A DNA stretch of 14,051 nucleotides from Methanobacteriota archaeon (GCA_014240055.1 JAAZXP010000032.1:1-14051); one strand, 5' to 3'; shown: positions 7,798 to 13,498, numbered from the stretch's first letter. Notes: generated from the letters alone by a model not told the origin. Program-made: numbers and translations.

Positions 7798-8520
7798 CTA
7801 TCTTATTCTTAAATGATGTAGGTCTTCATAAAGTTTCAACGATTCCTTGTATATGGACTTGTACTCATCTGGAACCTCTACGTTCTTGACCATGTATGGA
7901 TTAAATCCAGTAGAATTTATTACATTATTATACCAATATTTCCCCCATATTCCATCAGTATCACGTGAACCTTTGGGCCAATTTAACATCTTATCTGAAA
8001 AATCTATTCCAATCCTATTACAAAATTTTGTAAGAATCCCCACCGGGTCCAGTAAAACATCTTTTGAGTCAATAACTGGTGGTATCTCGCCCGTTAGATT
8101 CTGAACGTATTCAAATATTTCTTTTTGCTGTTCAATACCAAGTAAATCACTTGTAATATTCGAATGAATCTTACTGTAAGAAATAATCATATCTTTAGGA
8201 TTTCTTATCAAAAAACAATTAATTACGTCTTTCATCCAATCACGGTTTACGCTGTCAAGAAGATGATGAGTCATGTGTTTTTGATAATAAATTTTATGTG
8301 AATTACTAATGTCTTTAGCCAATCCCTGAGAAACTTTAGAAGAATCTATTTCACCATTCAATAAAACTTCCTCCCGTCCTGGGTGTTCAACTCCATTTTT
8401 GCTCAGATAGTGAGCATAGAATGGCTCATCAACTACAAAAGTATCTAAACGATTCTCCCAAGCTCTCATCATAGCTGTAGAAATATTACGAGGTCCTGAC
8501 CACATTGCAACTCTAATCAT
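7798..8520 (-). CDS. Sulfotransferase-like protein (P-loop; aminotransferase-associated family)
   Basis: This predicted cytosolic P-loop protein has both PAPS-binding signatures of sulfotransferases. The 5'-phosphosulfate loop is SGPRNISTAMM near the N-terminus (residues 8-18) and the 3'-phosphate motif is FLIRNPKDMIISYSK (about 103-117). A Trp-rich segment WPKGSRDTDGIWGKYWY (181-197) and STGF are typical of the family that forms the N-terminal half of plant branched-chain-aminotransferase-like proteins. The sulfate acceptor is unknown, and sulfotransfer itself is unproven. The ATG at 8520 overlaps the aminotransferase stop as TGATG and has AGGT nine bases upstream; it gives the usual start MIRVAMWSGPRN (240 residues). 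An ATG at 8529 would add three residues. The hydroxylase gene follows after two bases. Confidence 0.83.
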   Translation of the reverse strand: MIRVAMWSGPRNISTAMMRAWENRLDTFVVDEPFYAHYLSKNGVEHPGREEVLLNGEIDSSKVSQGLAKDISNSHKIYYQKHMTHHLLDSVNRDWMKDVINCFLIRNPKDMIISYSKIHSNITSDLLGIEQQKEIFEYVQNLTGEIPPVIDSKDVLLDPVGILTKFCNRIGIDFSDKMLNWPKGSRDTDGIWGKYWYNNVINSTGFNPYMVKNVEVPDEYKSIYKESLKLYEDLHHLRIR

Positions 8521-9437
8521 CAGATGCATACCTGAGACACTAAGTCATTATAATGTGATTGGATTTTCTTAACCAATGAATTTGAGCCTAATACACTTAA
8601 TTCATGATCATCAATATCGTAAACTGGTAAAACTCCAGCAAAAGTTCCCGTTACAAATGCCTCATCAGCTTCATAAGCCTCTGATAATGTAAAATTCTTT
8701 TCGTAAAGTGGAATAGATTGTCTGTTACAAATATCTATAATATTTTTTCTAGTTACTCCACCTAAACAATACTCTCCAGTTGAGGTCCAGACGGCCCCAC
8801 CCTTTACTATGAAGAAATGAGTCGAATTACATGTTGATACATAGCCATGCGGATCCAACATTATCCCTTCATCACCGCCCTTCCTTTTAGCATCAATACA
8901 AGCTTGAATACAGTTAAATTTACTCAGACTATTAATTCTATGGTCTTGCATGTTGGAAGAACCCCTTATGACATCTACTGAGACTAATTTAATTCCATGT
9001 TCAATAGTCTCCGGGTTTGGCTGCTTGTATTCTGGAATTACTACAATTGTAGGCCCGGATATCGTAAATTTAGGATCTTGATAAGGTGTCGATTTTATTC
9101 CTCTAGAAATTATCAATCTCACATGGACCCCTTCTTTCATTTTATTCCGTTTTACGGTATCATAAAGTATTTTTTTTACTTCATCTAAATTCTTCTCAAT
9201 ATCCATATCTATCTGGGAAGCACCCCAAAATAATCTCTCAAGATGTTTATCTAAAAACGCAAATTTCCCATTGTGTAATCTAATCCCTTCCCAAACACCA
9301 TCTCCAAGTAAAAAACCACTATCAAAAACAGATACAGAAGCGTCCTGTCTAGGATAATATTTACCATTAATATATATTAGAATTTCAAGATTTCTTGGAT
9401 CTTCTAAATAATCATGAGTGCCAAAATTAGGATTCAT
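8520..9437 (-). CDS. Class IV aminotransferase (BCAT/D-amino-acid transaminase-like)
   Basis: This PLP fold-type IV transaminase is related to branched-chain and D-amino-acid aminotransferases. The N-terminal domain carries SVFDSGFLLGDGVWEGIRL (35-53). K173 in RINSLSKFNCIQA is the Schiff-base lysine, CLGGVTRKNIIDI (224-236) corresponds to the PLP-phosphate loop, and YEADEAFVTGTFAGVLPV (255-272) is the class signature. At the position where BCATs carry the Glu that pairs with the PLP ring nitrogen, this protein has T202 (GYVSTCNSTHFF), which may be a subfamily trait. Length (305 residues) is normal. Start choice: GGAG lies seven bases before the ATG at 9437, inside the upstream oxidase gene, which it overlaps by 11 bases. 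It shares an operon with amino-acid oxidase, sulfotransferase-like and hydroxylase genes. Substrate stereochemistry cannot be decided from the sequence. Confidence 0.88.
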   Translation of the reverse strand: MNPNFGTHDYLEDPRNLEILIYINGKYYPRQDASVSVFDSGFLLGDGVWEGIRLHNGKFAFLDKHLERLFWGASQIDMDIEKNLDEVKKILYDTVKRNKMKEGVHVRLIISRGIKSTPYQDPKFTISGPTIVVIPEYKQPNPETIEHGIKLVSVDVIRGSSNMQDHRINSLSKFNCIQACIDAKRKGGDEGIMLDPHGYVSTCNSTHFFIVKGGAVWTSTGEYCLGGVTRKNIIDICNRQSIPLYEKNFTLSEAYEADEAFVTGTFAGVLPVYDIDDHELSVLGSNSLVKKIQSHYNDLVSQVCI

Positions 9438-10368
9438 TTGCCAACTCCACTACATCATCTGCGCAACCCCAAGAGAGCGTAACCCCTGAACCACCATGTC
9501 CATAATTGTGTATAATTGGCCTTCCAAATAATATTTCTTTTTCAAGTCTGACTTCACTTCTTCCAGGACGTAAACCAACCATATCCTCTATTATCTCTGC
9601 GTTCTTTAGTTCTGGTATTAGCTTAATACACTTTTCAAGAATATATTCTCTATCTTCTATTCGAGCATCTAAACTCCAGTCATTAGTTTGAGCTACACCT
9701 CCTAGAATCATGTCGTTGCTCCTAGGTACTATGTAAGCTAATGTTGGAATTTGCTGATCTAGATGCATTTCTTTAACATCTGTTTTAACACGTATAACTT
9801 GCCCTCTAACTGGATATACTTCATCATCATCCAACAATGTTTTAGATTCAATTCCAGTACAATTGATAATAAAATTATATTCAGAGCCTATATTAGAAAA
9901 ATCTTGAACCTTCTTCACTACCATATCTCCGCCAAGCTCTTCATACCTGTCCATAAGCCACTGTAAGTATATCGGCATTTCAATAACTGAAGTAATAAAA
10001 GAAAAACACTCGATATAATCTTCGGGCAGATTGCCGCTCAATCTCTCAAAACCATCAACTGAATCTTTCCAAGAGGGATCTGGTTGCTTTTCTCTAAAAT
10101 ATTCATATGTCTGAGTCATAGAAACTCCAGTCTGTGGAAAACGAGAAAGTACCTTCAGTACATCATATGTCTCAGATCCCCACACATTTGTTTTTTCAAC
10201 TGGAGCTGAGAGAAAAGGATACCATAGAGCTGCAGCCACATCGGAAGTAGTATTTGGCGACAGTTGAGAACTCCATATTGTTACCTCCCAATCATTTTCT
10301 AAAAGACGAATAGCCGAAGATAAACCACTAACTCCTCCTCCGACAACAAGACAGCTCCCTTTACTCAC
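9427..10368 (-). CDS. D-amino-acid oxidase, DAO family (FAD flavoprotein)
   Basis: This FAD enzyme oxidises D-amino acids to 2-oxo acids with release of ammonia and hydrogen peroxide. Visible features are the N-terminal dinucleotide motif VVGGGVSGLSSAIRL (8-22), TTSDVAAALWYPF (40-52), NCTGI, PVRGQVIRV, YIVPRSNDMILGG, the substrate-carboxylate block GLRPGRSEVRLE, and close to the C-terminus the signature HNYGHGGSGVTLSWGCA. The order and wording are those of eukaryotic and actinobacterial D-amino-acid or D-aspartate oxidases, so it is not merely a generic DAO-domain dehydrogenase. At 313 residues it lacks the eukaryotic peroxisomal extension. The start is GTG at 10368, and an overlapping ATG at 10370 stops immediately. 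It leads the four-gene operon. D-Asp and neutral D-amino-acid specificity cannot be separated by eye. Confidence 0.9.
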   Translation of the reverse strand: MSKGSCLVVGGGVSGLSSAIRLLENDWEVTIWSSQLSPNTTSDVAAALWYPFLSAPVEKTNVWGSETYDVLKVLSRFPQTGVSMTQTYEYFREKQPDPSWKDSVDGFERLSGNLPEDYIECFSFITSVIEMPIYLQWLMDRYEELGGDMVVKKVQDFSNIGSEYNFIINCTGIESKTLLDDDEVYPVRGQVIRVKTDVKEMHLDQQIPTLAYIVPRSNDMILGGVAQTNDWSLDARIEDREYILEKCIKLIPELKNAEIIEDMVGLRPGRSEVRLEKEILFGRPIIHNYGHGGSGVTLSWGCADDVVELANES

Positions 10369-10380
10369 ATTACCCCGTAA

Positions 10381-10392
10381 AACACATGTGTT
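10381..10392. promoter_or_regulatory. Perfect 12-base palindrome, candidate operator of the oxidase operon
   Basis: AACACATGTGTT is its own reverse complement. It lies between the TATA-like sequence at 10391-10408 and the GTG start of the oxidase at 10368. A protein bound there would block initiation, as archaeal repressors often do. Confidence 0.3.
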
Positions 10393-10408
10393 ATGAATTT
10401 ATGCTTAA
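10391..10408 (-). promoter_or_regulatory. TATA-like region of the four-gene oxidase operon
   Basis: The minus strand reads TTTAAGCATAAATTCATA, with possible TATA centres 27-32 bases before the GTG at 10368. It is the only plausible promoter of the four-gene unit, since the genes downstream are fused by overlaps. Confidence 0.4.
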
Positions 10409-10516
10409 AACAAAGGAAATTTGTGTCCCACCTTTTTAGATTTTTTAGCCATAGTAGAACATTTGACAATATATCCTCTATTAATTAAAAGTATAATATA
10501 ATCTTTTTACCGTTAA

Positions 10517-10528
10517 CTTTATATATTA
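10517..10528 (+). promoter_or_regulatory. Strong TATA box in the intergenic gap
   Basis: CTTTATATATTA is a near-consensus archaeal TATA element. The same 12 bases recur upstream of the integrase gene (13543-13554). Its centre is about 24.5 bases before the ATG at 10547, predicting a leaderless message for the 26-codon ORF. Confidence 0.45.
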
Positions 10529-10546
10529 TGTTTTATAGTTTGTACT

Positions 10547-10627
10547 ATGTTAGGATATCTAAAATTTGCCGTGATCATTTTGCCTTGGGAACTTGTAGCC
10601 TTGCCAATTTTAGCATATATATTCTAA
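10547..10627 (+). CDS. Candidate 26-aa single-helix membrane microprotein
   Basis: This is an ATG-to-TAA frame of 26 codons. The peptide begins MLGYLKFAVIILPW and ends LPILAYIF. It has one basic residue near the N-terminus, one internal Glu and otherwise an almost wholly hydrophobic stretch long enough to cross a membrane once. The start lies about 24.5 bases after the centre of a strong TATA box, the spacing seen at recognised genes in this window, so a leaderless transcript would begin almost exactly at the ATG. I recognise no family. AT-rich DNA yields hydrophobic codons by chance, so the support comes from the promoter position and needs conservation data. Confidence 0.35.
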   Translation: MLGYLKFAVIILPWELVALPILAYIF

Positions 10628-10653
10628 ATAAAACCAAACAAACGAGGAAATCA

Positions 10654-10728
10654 ATGTTCATTTTTTATAATATTTTAAAACTATCAGTAAGTGTAATAGA
10701 AAAAATAATTAAGGGCCTCCTTTTCTAA
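10654..10728 (+). CDS. Candidate 24-aa amphipathic peptide
   Basis: A 24-codon frame starts at an ATG preceded by GAGG with six bases between, one of the few convincing ribosome-binding sites in the window. The peptide begins MFIFYNILKLS and ends IIKGLLF. It has four Lys and one Glu spread among Ile, Leu and Phe, as in a basic amphipathic helix. A TATA-like CATATATATTC lies at 10614-10624. Its TAA ends five bases before the GTG of the next membrane-protein gene, so the two could share a transcript. Function is unknown, and small membrane-active peptides are only one possibility. Confidence 0.22.
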   Translation: MFIFYNILKLSVSVIEKIIKGLLF

Positions 10729-10733
10729 TAATT

Positions 10734-11045
10734 GTGGATATTACTGAATATTGGAAAACTATCATTGGCATCACTCTTGGTTTGTCATTCCTTGTATTTG
10801 GTTTAGCTTTTTGGAATAGTGCTACGGCTGATGACTACACATCACATCTAAATGACAAAACTTATGACATTGAGAGTTGTCAACAATATATGGATTTTGG
10901 ACTCATAACAGATCGAGATGAATGTCTGCAAAAGAGAGAAATCGGAGGAACTTTTATTGGCTCGGGAATCCTCGTACTCTGGGCTACAATATACCTCAAT
11001 AAAGATTATTTAGAGAAGATAATGAAATATAATAATATATTATAG
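10734..11045 (+). CDS. Small two-helix membrane protein of unknown function
   Basis: I do not recognise a family for this 103-residue protein. It has hydrophobic helices at about 9-28 (IIGITLGLSFLVFGLAFW) and 71-88 (GGTFIGSGILVLWATIYL), joined by a polar acidic loop of about 40 residues with two cysteines (C49, C64) that could form a disulfide outside the cell. The tail is short and basic. The start is a GTG at 10734; the frame is closed upstream by a TAA at 10710, and an A/T-rich stretch at 10699-10712 lies about 28 bases before it. The next gene, 52 bases downstream, also encodes a two-helix membrane protein with extracytoplasmic cysteines, but has its own TATA box. Confidence 0.6.
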   Translation: MDITEYWKTIIGITLGLSFLVFGLAFWNSATADDYTSHLNDKTYDIESCQQYMDFGLITDRDECLQKREIGGTFIGSGILVLWATIYLNKDYLEKIMKYNNIL

Positions 11046-11068
11046 ACCAAAAAAATATTTTGAAAATA

Positions 11069-11078
11069 ACTTATATAG
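11069..11078 (+). promoter_or_regulatory. TATA-like box of the membrane/zinc-ribbon gene pair
   Basis: ACTTATATAG is centred about 24 bases before the ATG at 11098, with no ribosome-binding site in between. A leaderless transcript covering both coupled genes is expected. Confidence 0.5.
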
Positions 11079-11097
11079 GCTAATAAAATAGAACAGT

Positions 11098-11955
11098 ATG
11101 AATAAAGTTGCCATTGGAACAATAATCATCGGAGTTATCCTCCTCATAGTTGGCTTAGTGCAAATCATGAGTGTAGGTGATGATTTTGAAGACAATGTAG
11201 AAAAAGGAATTATTTATGAAGGTGCAGACGGAGACATTAGCATTGATCAAGTAAATCCAGACAGTGAATCTAAATATTATGTACACTTAGTAGATGTAAA
11301 ATATATTGGTGGAGGTACTGGCGGATATAATGAAGCCCATGGGAACAGTACTTGGAATCTCACCGAAGCTGATTGTGACAAGGTGAAAGCTTTCTCAATT
11401 AAAGATAATGATAACAATGAAATGTTCTATCCAAAATGTAATTACGTAGAAGACGGTACTGAAGACAATTACATTGTAGTTGGTCATCTTTGTACTACTC
11501 TAAATGGTGAATATACAGATGATGAAGGAACTATTTGGCCTGTGTGGACTGGAGAAGGCTGCCGAGCTGGTACATACACATGGGAAACTGACGGAAATGT
11601 TGTAATGGTTTACGATGTAGAAGCTCTAATAGGTGCCATTTTCGAAATAGTTAGCTCTCTTTTCAGCTCTGCAGGAGCATGCTGTTGTGGAGTTGTTATT
11701 TTGATAATAGGCATAATTTTAGCTTTTTATTTACAAGATAACCAACCTCAAACTTTTGATACCTCTAGTAGCCATCCACTGACAAATAACAAGGATGATG
11801 GATTTACGTCTTATGAAAAGAAAGGATGGGATCAGCAAGAAGATTACATAAGAAAAGGTAATGAAGATGTCGCTGAAAAAAGTGAAATAGCAATACCTGA
11901 GAGTGAAGAGAAGAAGCGTAGTGGGGAATATGAACTACCGCCACCTCCTGAATAA
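11098..11955 (+). CDS. Two-helix membrane protein with acidic ectodomain and Pro-rich tail
   Basis: This 285-residue protein has no family I recognise. Helix 1 spans about 4-24. A strongly acidic extracytoplasmic region of about 165 residues follows, with four cysteines (C93, C114, C132, C155) that could form two disulfides and two N-glycosylation sequons (NST 83-85, NLT 87-89). Helix 2 lies at about 193-213 and opens with the triplet CCC (195-197). The remaining 70 residues form a charged, low-complexity cytoplasmic tail ending ELPPPPE. N-out or N-in topology cannot be fixed by eye, though the basic N-terminus suggests N-in. The stop overlaps the next start as TAATG, so a functional link to the zinc-ribbon protein is likely. 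Confidence 0.75.
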   Translation: MNKVAIGTIIIGVILLIVGLVQIMSVGDDFEDNVEKGIIYEGADGDISIDQVNPDSESKYYVHLVDVKYIGGGTGGYNEAHGNSTWNLTEADCDKVKAFSIKDNDNNEMFYPKCNYVEDGTEDNYIVVGHLCTTLNGEYTDDEGTIWPVWTGEGCRAGTYTWETDGNVVMVYDVEALIGAIFEIVSSLFSSAGACCCGVVILIIGIILAFYLQDNQPQTFDTSSSHPLTNNKDDGFTSYEKKGWDQQEDYIRKGNEDVAEKSEIAIPESEEKKRSGEYELPPPPE

Positions 11956-12533
11956 TGGTAAAAATTACTAAAGTTGGGGCTGAACCTTCGCTCAAACTTA
12001 GTTGTCCAAATGACTGTGGACCATTGAAATATGGTCGAAGCATTGATATTATTCGAAAATGTACACATTGTAAAAAATGTAAGGGCATTATGTTATCTAA
12101 AAATGAGATTAAAGAATGGGAAAATAATAAAATTCCTGTAAATAATAAAATGAAAAAAAATAAATTGCTTGCTTTCCTCGACACTGGAACTGACGGGGCC
12201 TTAGATTGTCCTCAATGTTCTAGAAAAATGAAAGAAATAGATTTAGAATATAAAAAATCAAGAACCATGTCTAGACTCGAAGATGGCGCAAAAAATCCAA
12301 AAAAAATAGCTGGAGAGATAGCTATTGATTGGATTCCTGTTATTGGAGCACTATTTCAATTTACTAGATTTATAGGAGAAGTAGGAGGAGATTTAACTAA
12401 AGGGAAACTTGAGAAATCTGTTACAATTGATGGGTGTGCTTCCTGTTTTATATTTTGGTTCGATCGAGGGGAAATAGTCCAAATAATGGGCAATGATGTT
12501 ACGACTAAGTCTGAAGTAGATAAGAAATACTAA
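11955..12533 (+). CDS. Tandem zinc-ribbon (zf-TFIIB-like) protein
   Basis: This 192-residue cytosolic protein has two zinc-ribbon-like units. Unit 1 pairs CPNDC (C17, C21) with CTHCKKCKGIMLSKNE (C36, C39, C42). Unit 2 pairs CPQC (C85, C88) with GCASCFIFWFDRGE (C161, C164). The ending CxxC-x(3)-WFDRGE matches the zf-TFIIB-like domain of small prokaryotic proteins. Unit 2 is split by about 70 residues, including a hydrophobic, possibly amphipathic segment around 118-145 (IDWIPVIGALFQFTRFIG) that may touch the membrane. It starts within the stop of the preceding membrane-protein gene (TAATG), and its own stop overlaps that of the convergent transporter by four bases. DNA binding is not implied, as these ribbons often mediate protein contacts. 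Function is unknown. Confidence 0.75.
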   Translation: MVKITKVGAEPSLKLSCPNDCGPLKYGRSIDIIRKCTHCKKCKGIMLSKNEIKEWENNKIPVNNKMKKNKLLAFLDTGTDGALDCPQCSRKMKEIDLEYKKSRTMSRLEDGAKNPKKIAGEIAIDWIPVIGALFQFTRFIGEVGGDLTKGKLEKSVTIDGCASCFIFWFDRGEIVQIMGNDVTTKSEVDKKY

Positions 12534-12793
12534 TCTATTGATTGAAGACGATAAGCTCCAAAGGCAATTGCTATAATCACAATTAATGCTAAAATATTGG
12601 CTATAACAATAGCTATTGAATTTTTGATAATTCCGTATGTTAACCACAAAAGTAAAGATATTGCAATTGCAGCAAAGGAAGGAACACTTACTCCGTCTGC
12701 TTTCTTGTCAATCCAAATTCGTTTAACTTGAGGATACCATCCTAAAACGCCAATAACTCCCGCAATCAAACCAATAATTTCTACTTGTTCCAT
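12530..12793 (-). CDS. SemiSWEET / PQ-loop sugar transporter
   Basis: This is an 87-residue, three-helix half-transporter of the SWEET/PQ-loop clan. SemiSWEETs dimerise to move sugars down their gradient. Helices lie at about 6-23, 37-55 and 60-82. The family features are GWYPQVKRIW (18-27, with the PQ turn), a short charged loop, SVPSF (36-40), LLWLTYGI (48-55) and N66 in helix 3 (IANILAL), the Trp and Asn positions that line the SemiSWEET substrate pocket. Length is typical. The ATG at 12793 lies 25 bases from a TATA box that also serves the divergent gene, and the 3' end overlaps the zinc-ribbon gene stop by four bases. The sugar substrate cannot be told from the sequence. Confidence 0.85.
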   Translation of the reverse strand: MEQVEIIGLIAGVIGVLGWYPQVKRIWIDKKADGVSVPSFAAIAISLLLWLTYGIIKNSIAIVIANILALIVIIAIAFGAYRLQSID

Positions 12794-12813
12794 CTGATAT
12801 TGACTTTAAGACA

Positions 12814-12823
12814 TTATAAATAA
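12814..12823. promoter_or_regulatory. Central TATA box shared by two divergent genes
   Basis: TTATAAATAA occupies the exact middle of the 50-base spacer between the SemiSWEET start (12793) and the cyclotransferase-like start (12844), about 25.5 bases from each. It reads as a TATA element on both strands, and no second candidate box is evident in the spacer. Confidence 0.5.
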
Positions 12824-12843
12824 GGATTAGTTATGTAAAATGC

Positions 12844-13311
12844 ATGGAGCAACTCCCTTTTTTTGTATATGGAACACTAATTCCAGATCAACCAAATCAT
12901 TACCTTTGGAAAGATAGTATTACAGATACAAAAAAAGGCATAACGAAAAATTACCAATTATTTGATATGGGACATTATCCTATGATCATAAAATCAGAAG
13001 GAAGCAATGTTAATGGAATGTTAATCTACATTAAAACTGAAGATTATGATAAAATTACCAAGATAATAGATAATTTAGAAGGATATAACCCTGAAAACCA
13101 CGGGAGTTCTGCTTACAATAGAGAAATAAGAGATATAGAATTGGAAAACGGTGAATTGGAAAAAGCCTGGATCTATATTGGAAGTGAAAAATATATTAAG
13201 AAAGAGAATACTGTAAAAGACGGAAACTGGGTAAATCATATTTCTAAGAAAGAAGGAAATGAAGACTGGTGGAAAAAGACAGATACAGTTGCTGGATTAC
13301 ACGAAAAATAG
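12844..13311 (+). CDS. Gamma-glutamylcyclotransferase-like (AIG2/GGCT family) protein
   Basis: This 155-residue cytosolic protein has the GGCT-like fold. The substrate-anion loop is FVYGTLIPDQPNHYLW (7-22), LFDMGHYPMII (39-49) and GMLIYI follow, and NLEGYNPENHGSSAYNRE (77-94) holds E79, the position of the general-acid/base Glu that forms 5-oxoproline in active enzymes. Members release 5-oxoproline from gamma-glutamyl peptides or amines, but many are uncharacterised, so the substrate stays open. After about residue 115 the tail is charged and lacks recognisable motifs. Translation probably starts at the first base or two of the mRNA, given the TATA spacing. It is divergent from the SemiSWEET gene and is the last gene before the AT-rich spacer and integrase. 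Confidence 0.8.
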   Translation: MEQLPFFVYGTLIPDQPNHYLWKDSITDTKKGITKNYQLFDMGHYPMIIKSEGSNVNGMLIYIKTEDYDKITKIIDNLEGYNPENHGSSAYNREIRDIELENGELEKAWIYIGSEKYIKKENTVKDGNWVNHISKKEGNEDWWKKTDTVAGLHEK

Positions 13312-13468
13312 AATTAAGTATGAAAGCTAATATAATACATTATGCTAAAATAGATAATATTATCAATAATAATGAAATGACAGATTTTACCTTTATATAA
13401 TAATTTAGATTATTTAATCAATTATAGTAAAACATATTATATTATTAATAATACTAGTATCCACAAAT

Positions 13469-13498
13469 CCCTGGTTTTTGCATAAACCTATAGGGTTT
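13469..13498. repeat. Inverted-repeat cluster, possible recombination core site
   Basis: The arms CCCT and GGTTT (13469-13477) face AAACC and, after a three-base bulge, AGGG (13484-13495), around the six-base centre TTGCAT. A second GGTTT (13494-13498) offers an alternative pairing with AAACC. Short arms around a six-base spacer next to a tyrosine recombinase gene recall an Xer/att core, but a regulatory hairpin would look the same. Confidence 0.28.

Larger units (their letters stand above)
10369..10733. other. 365-base intergenic region with divergent promoters and small ORFs
   Basis: This is the largest gap without a sizeable gene. Near the oxidase it holds a TATA-like stretch and a perfect 12-base palindrome. 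In the middle it has a strong TATA box followed by a 26-codon ORF, and at its right end a 24-codon ORF preceded by GAGG. I see no tRNA or rRNA. A 66-codon frame (10528-10728) spans the right part, but its upstream portion reads like chance translation. Confidence 0.6.

Noticed and set aside
10405..10452. 15-codon minus-strand frame encoding a basic peptide (begins MAKKSKKVGHK) upstream of the oxidase
   Set aside because: It is very short, without a well-spaced TATA box or ribosome-binding site, and its end overlaps the TATA-like region of the oxidase. It could be a leader peptide but nothing visible supports translation.
10712..10724. Perfect GGAGG on the minus strand (AAAAGGAGGCCCTT)
   Set aside because: No start codon with a usable frame follows at proper spacing, so it does not mark a gene.
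10528..10728. 66-codon plus-strand frame in the intergenic gap
   Set aside because: Its ATG overlaps the TATA box itself, and the first 40 residues read like chance translation of AT-rich DNA. Only the final 24 codons, preceded by GAGG, are kept as a weak candidate.
13320..13400. 26-codon frame just after the cyclotransferase-like gene
   Set aside because: No ribosome-binding site or promoter; Asn/Ile-rich as expected from AT-rich non-coding DNA.
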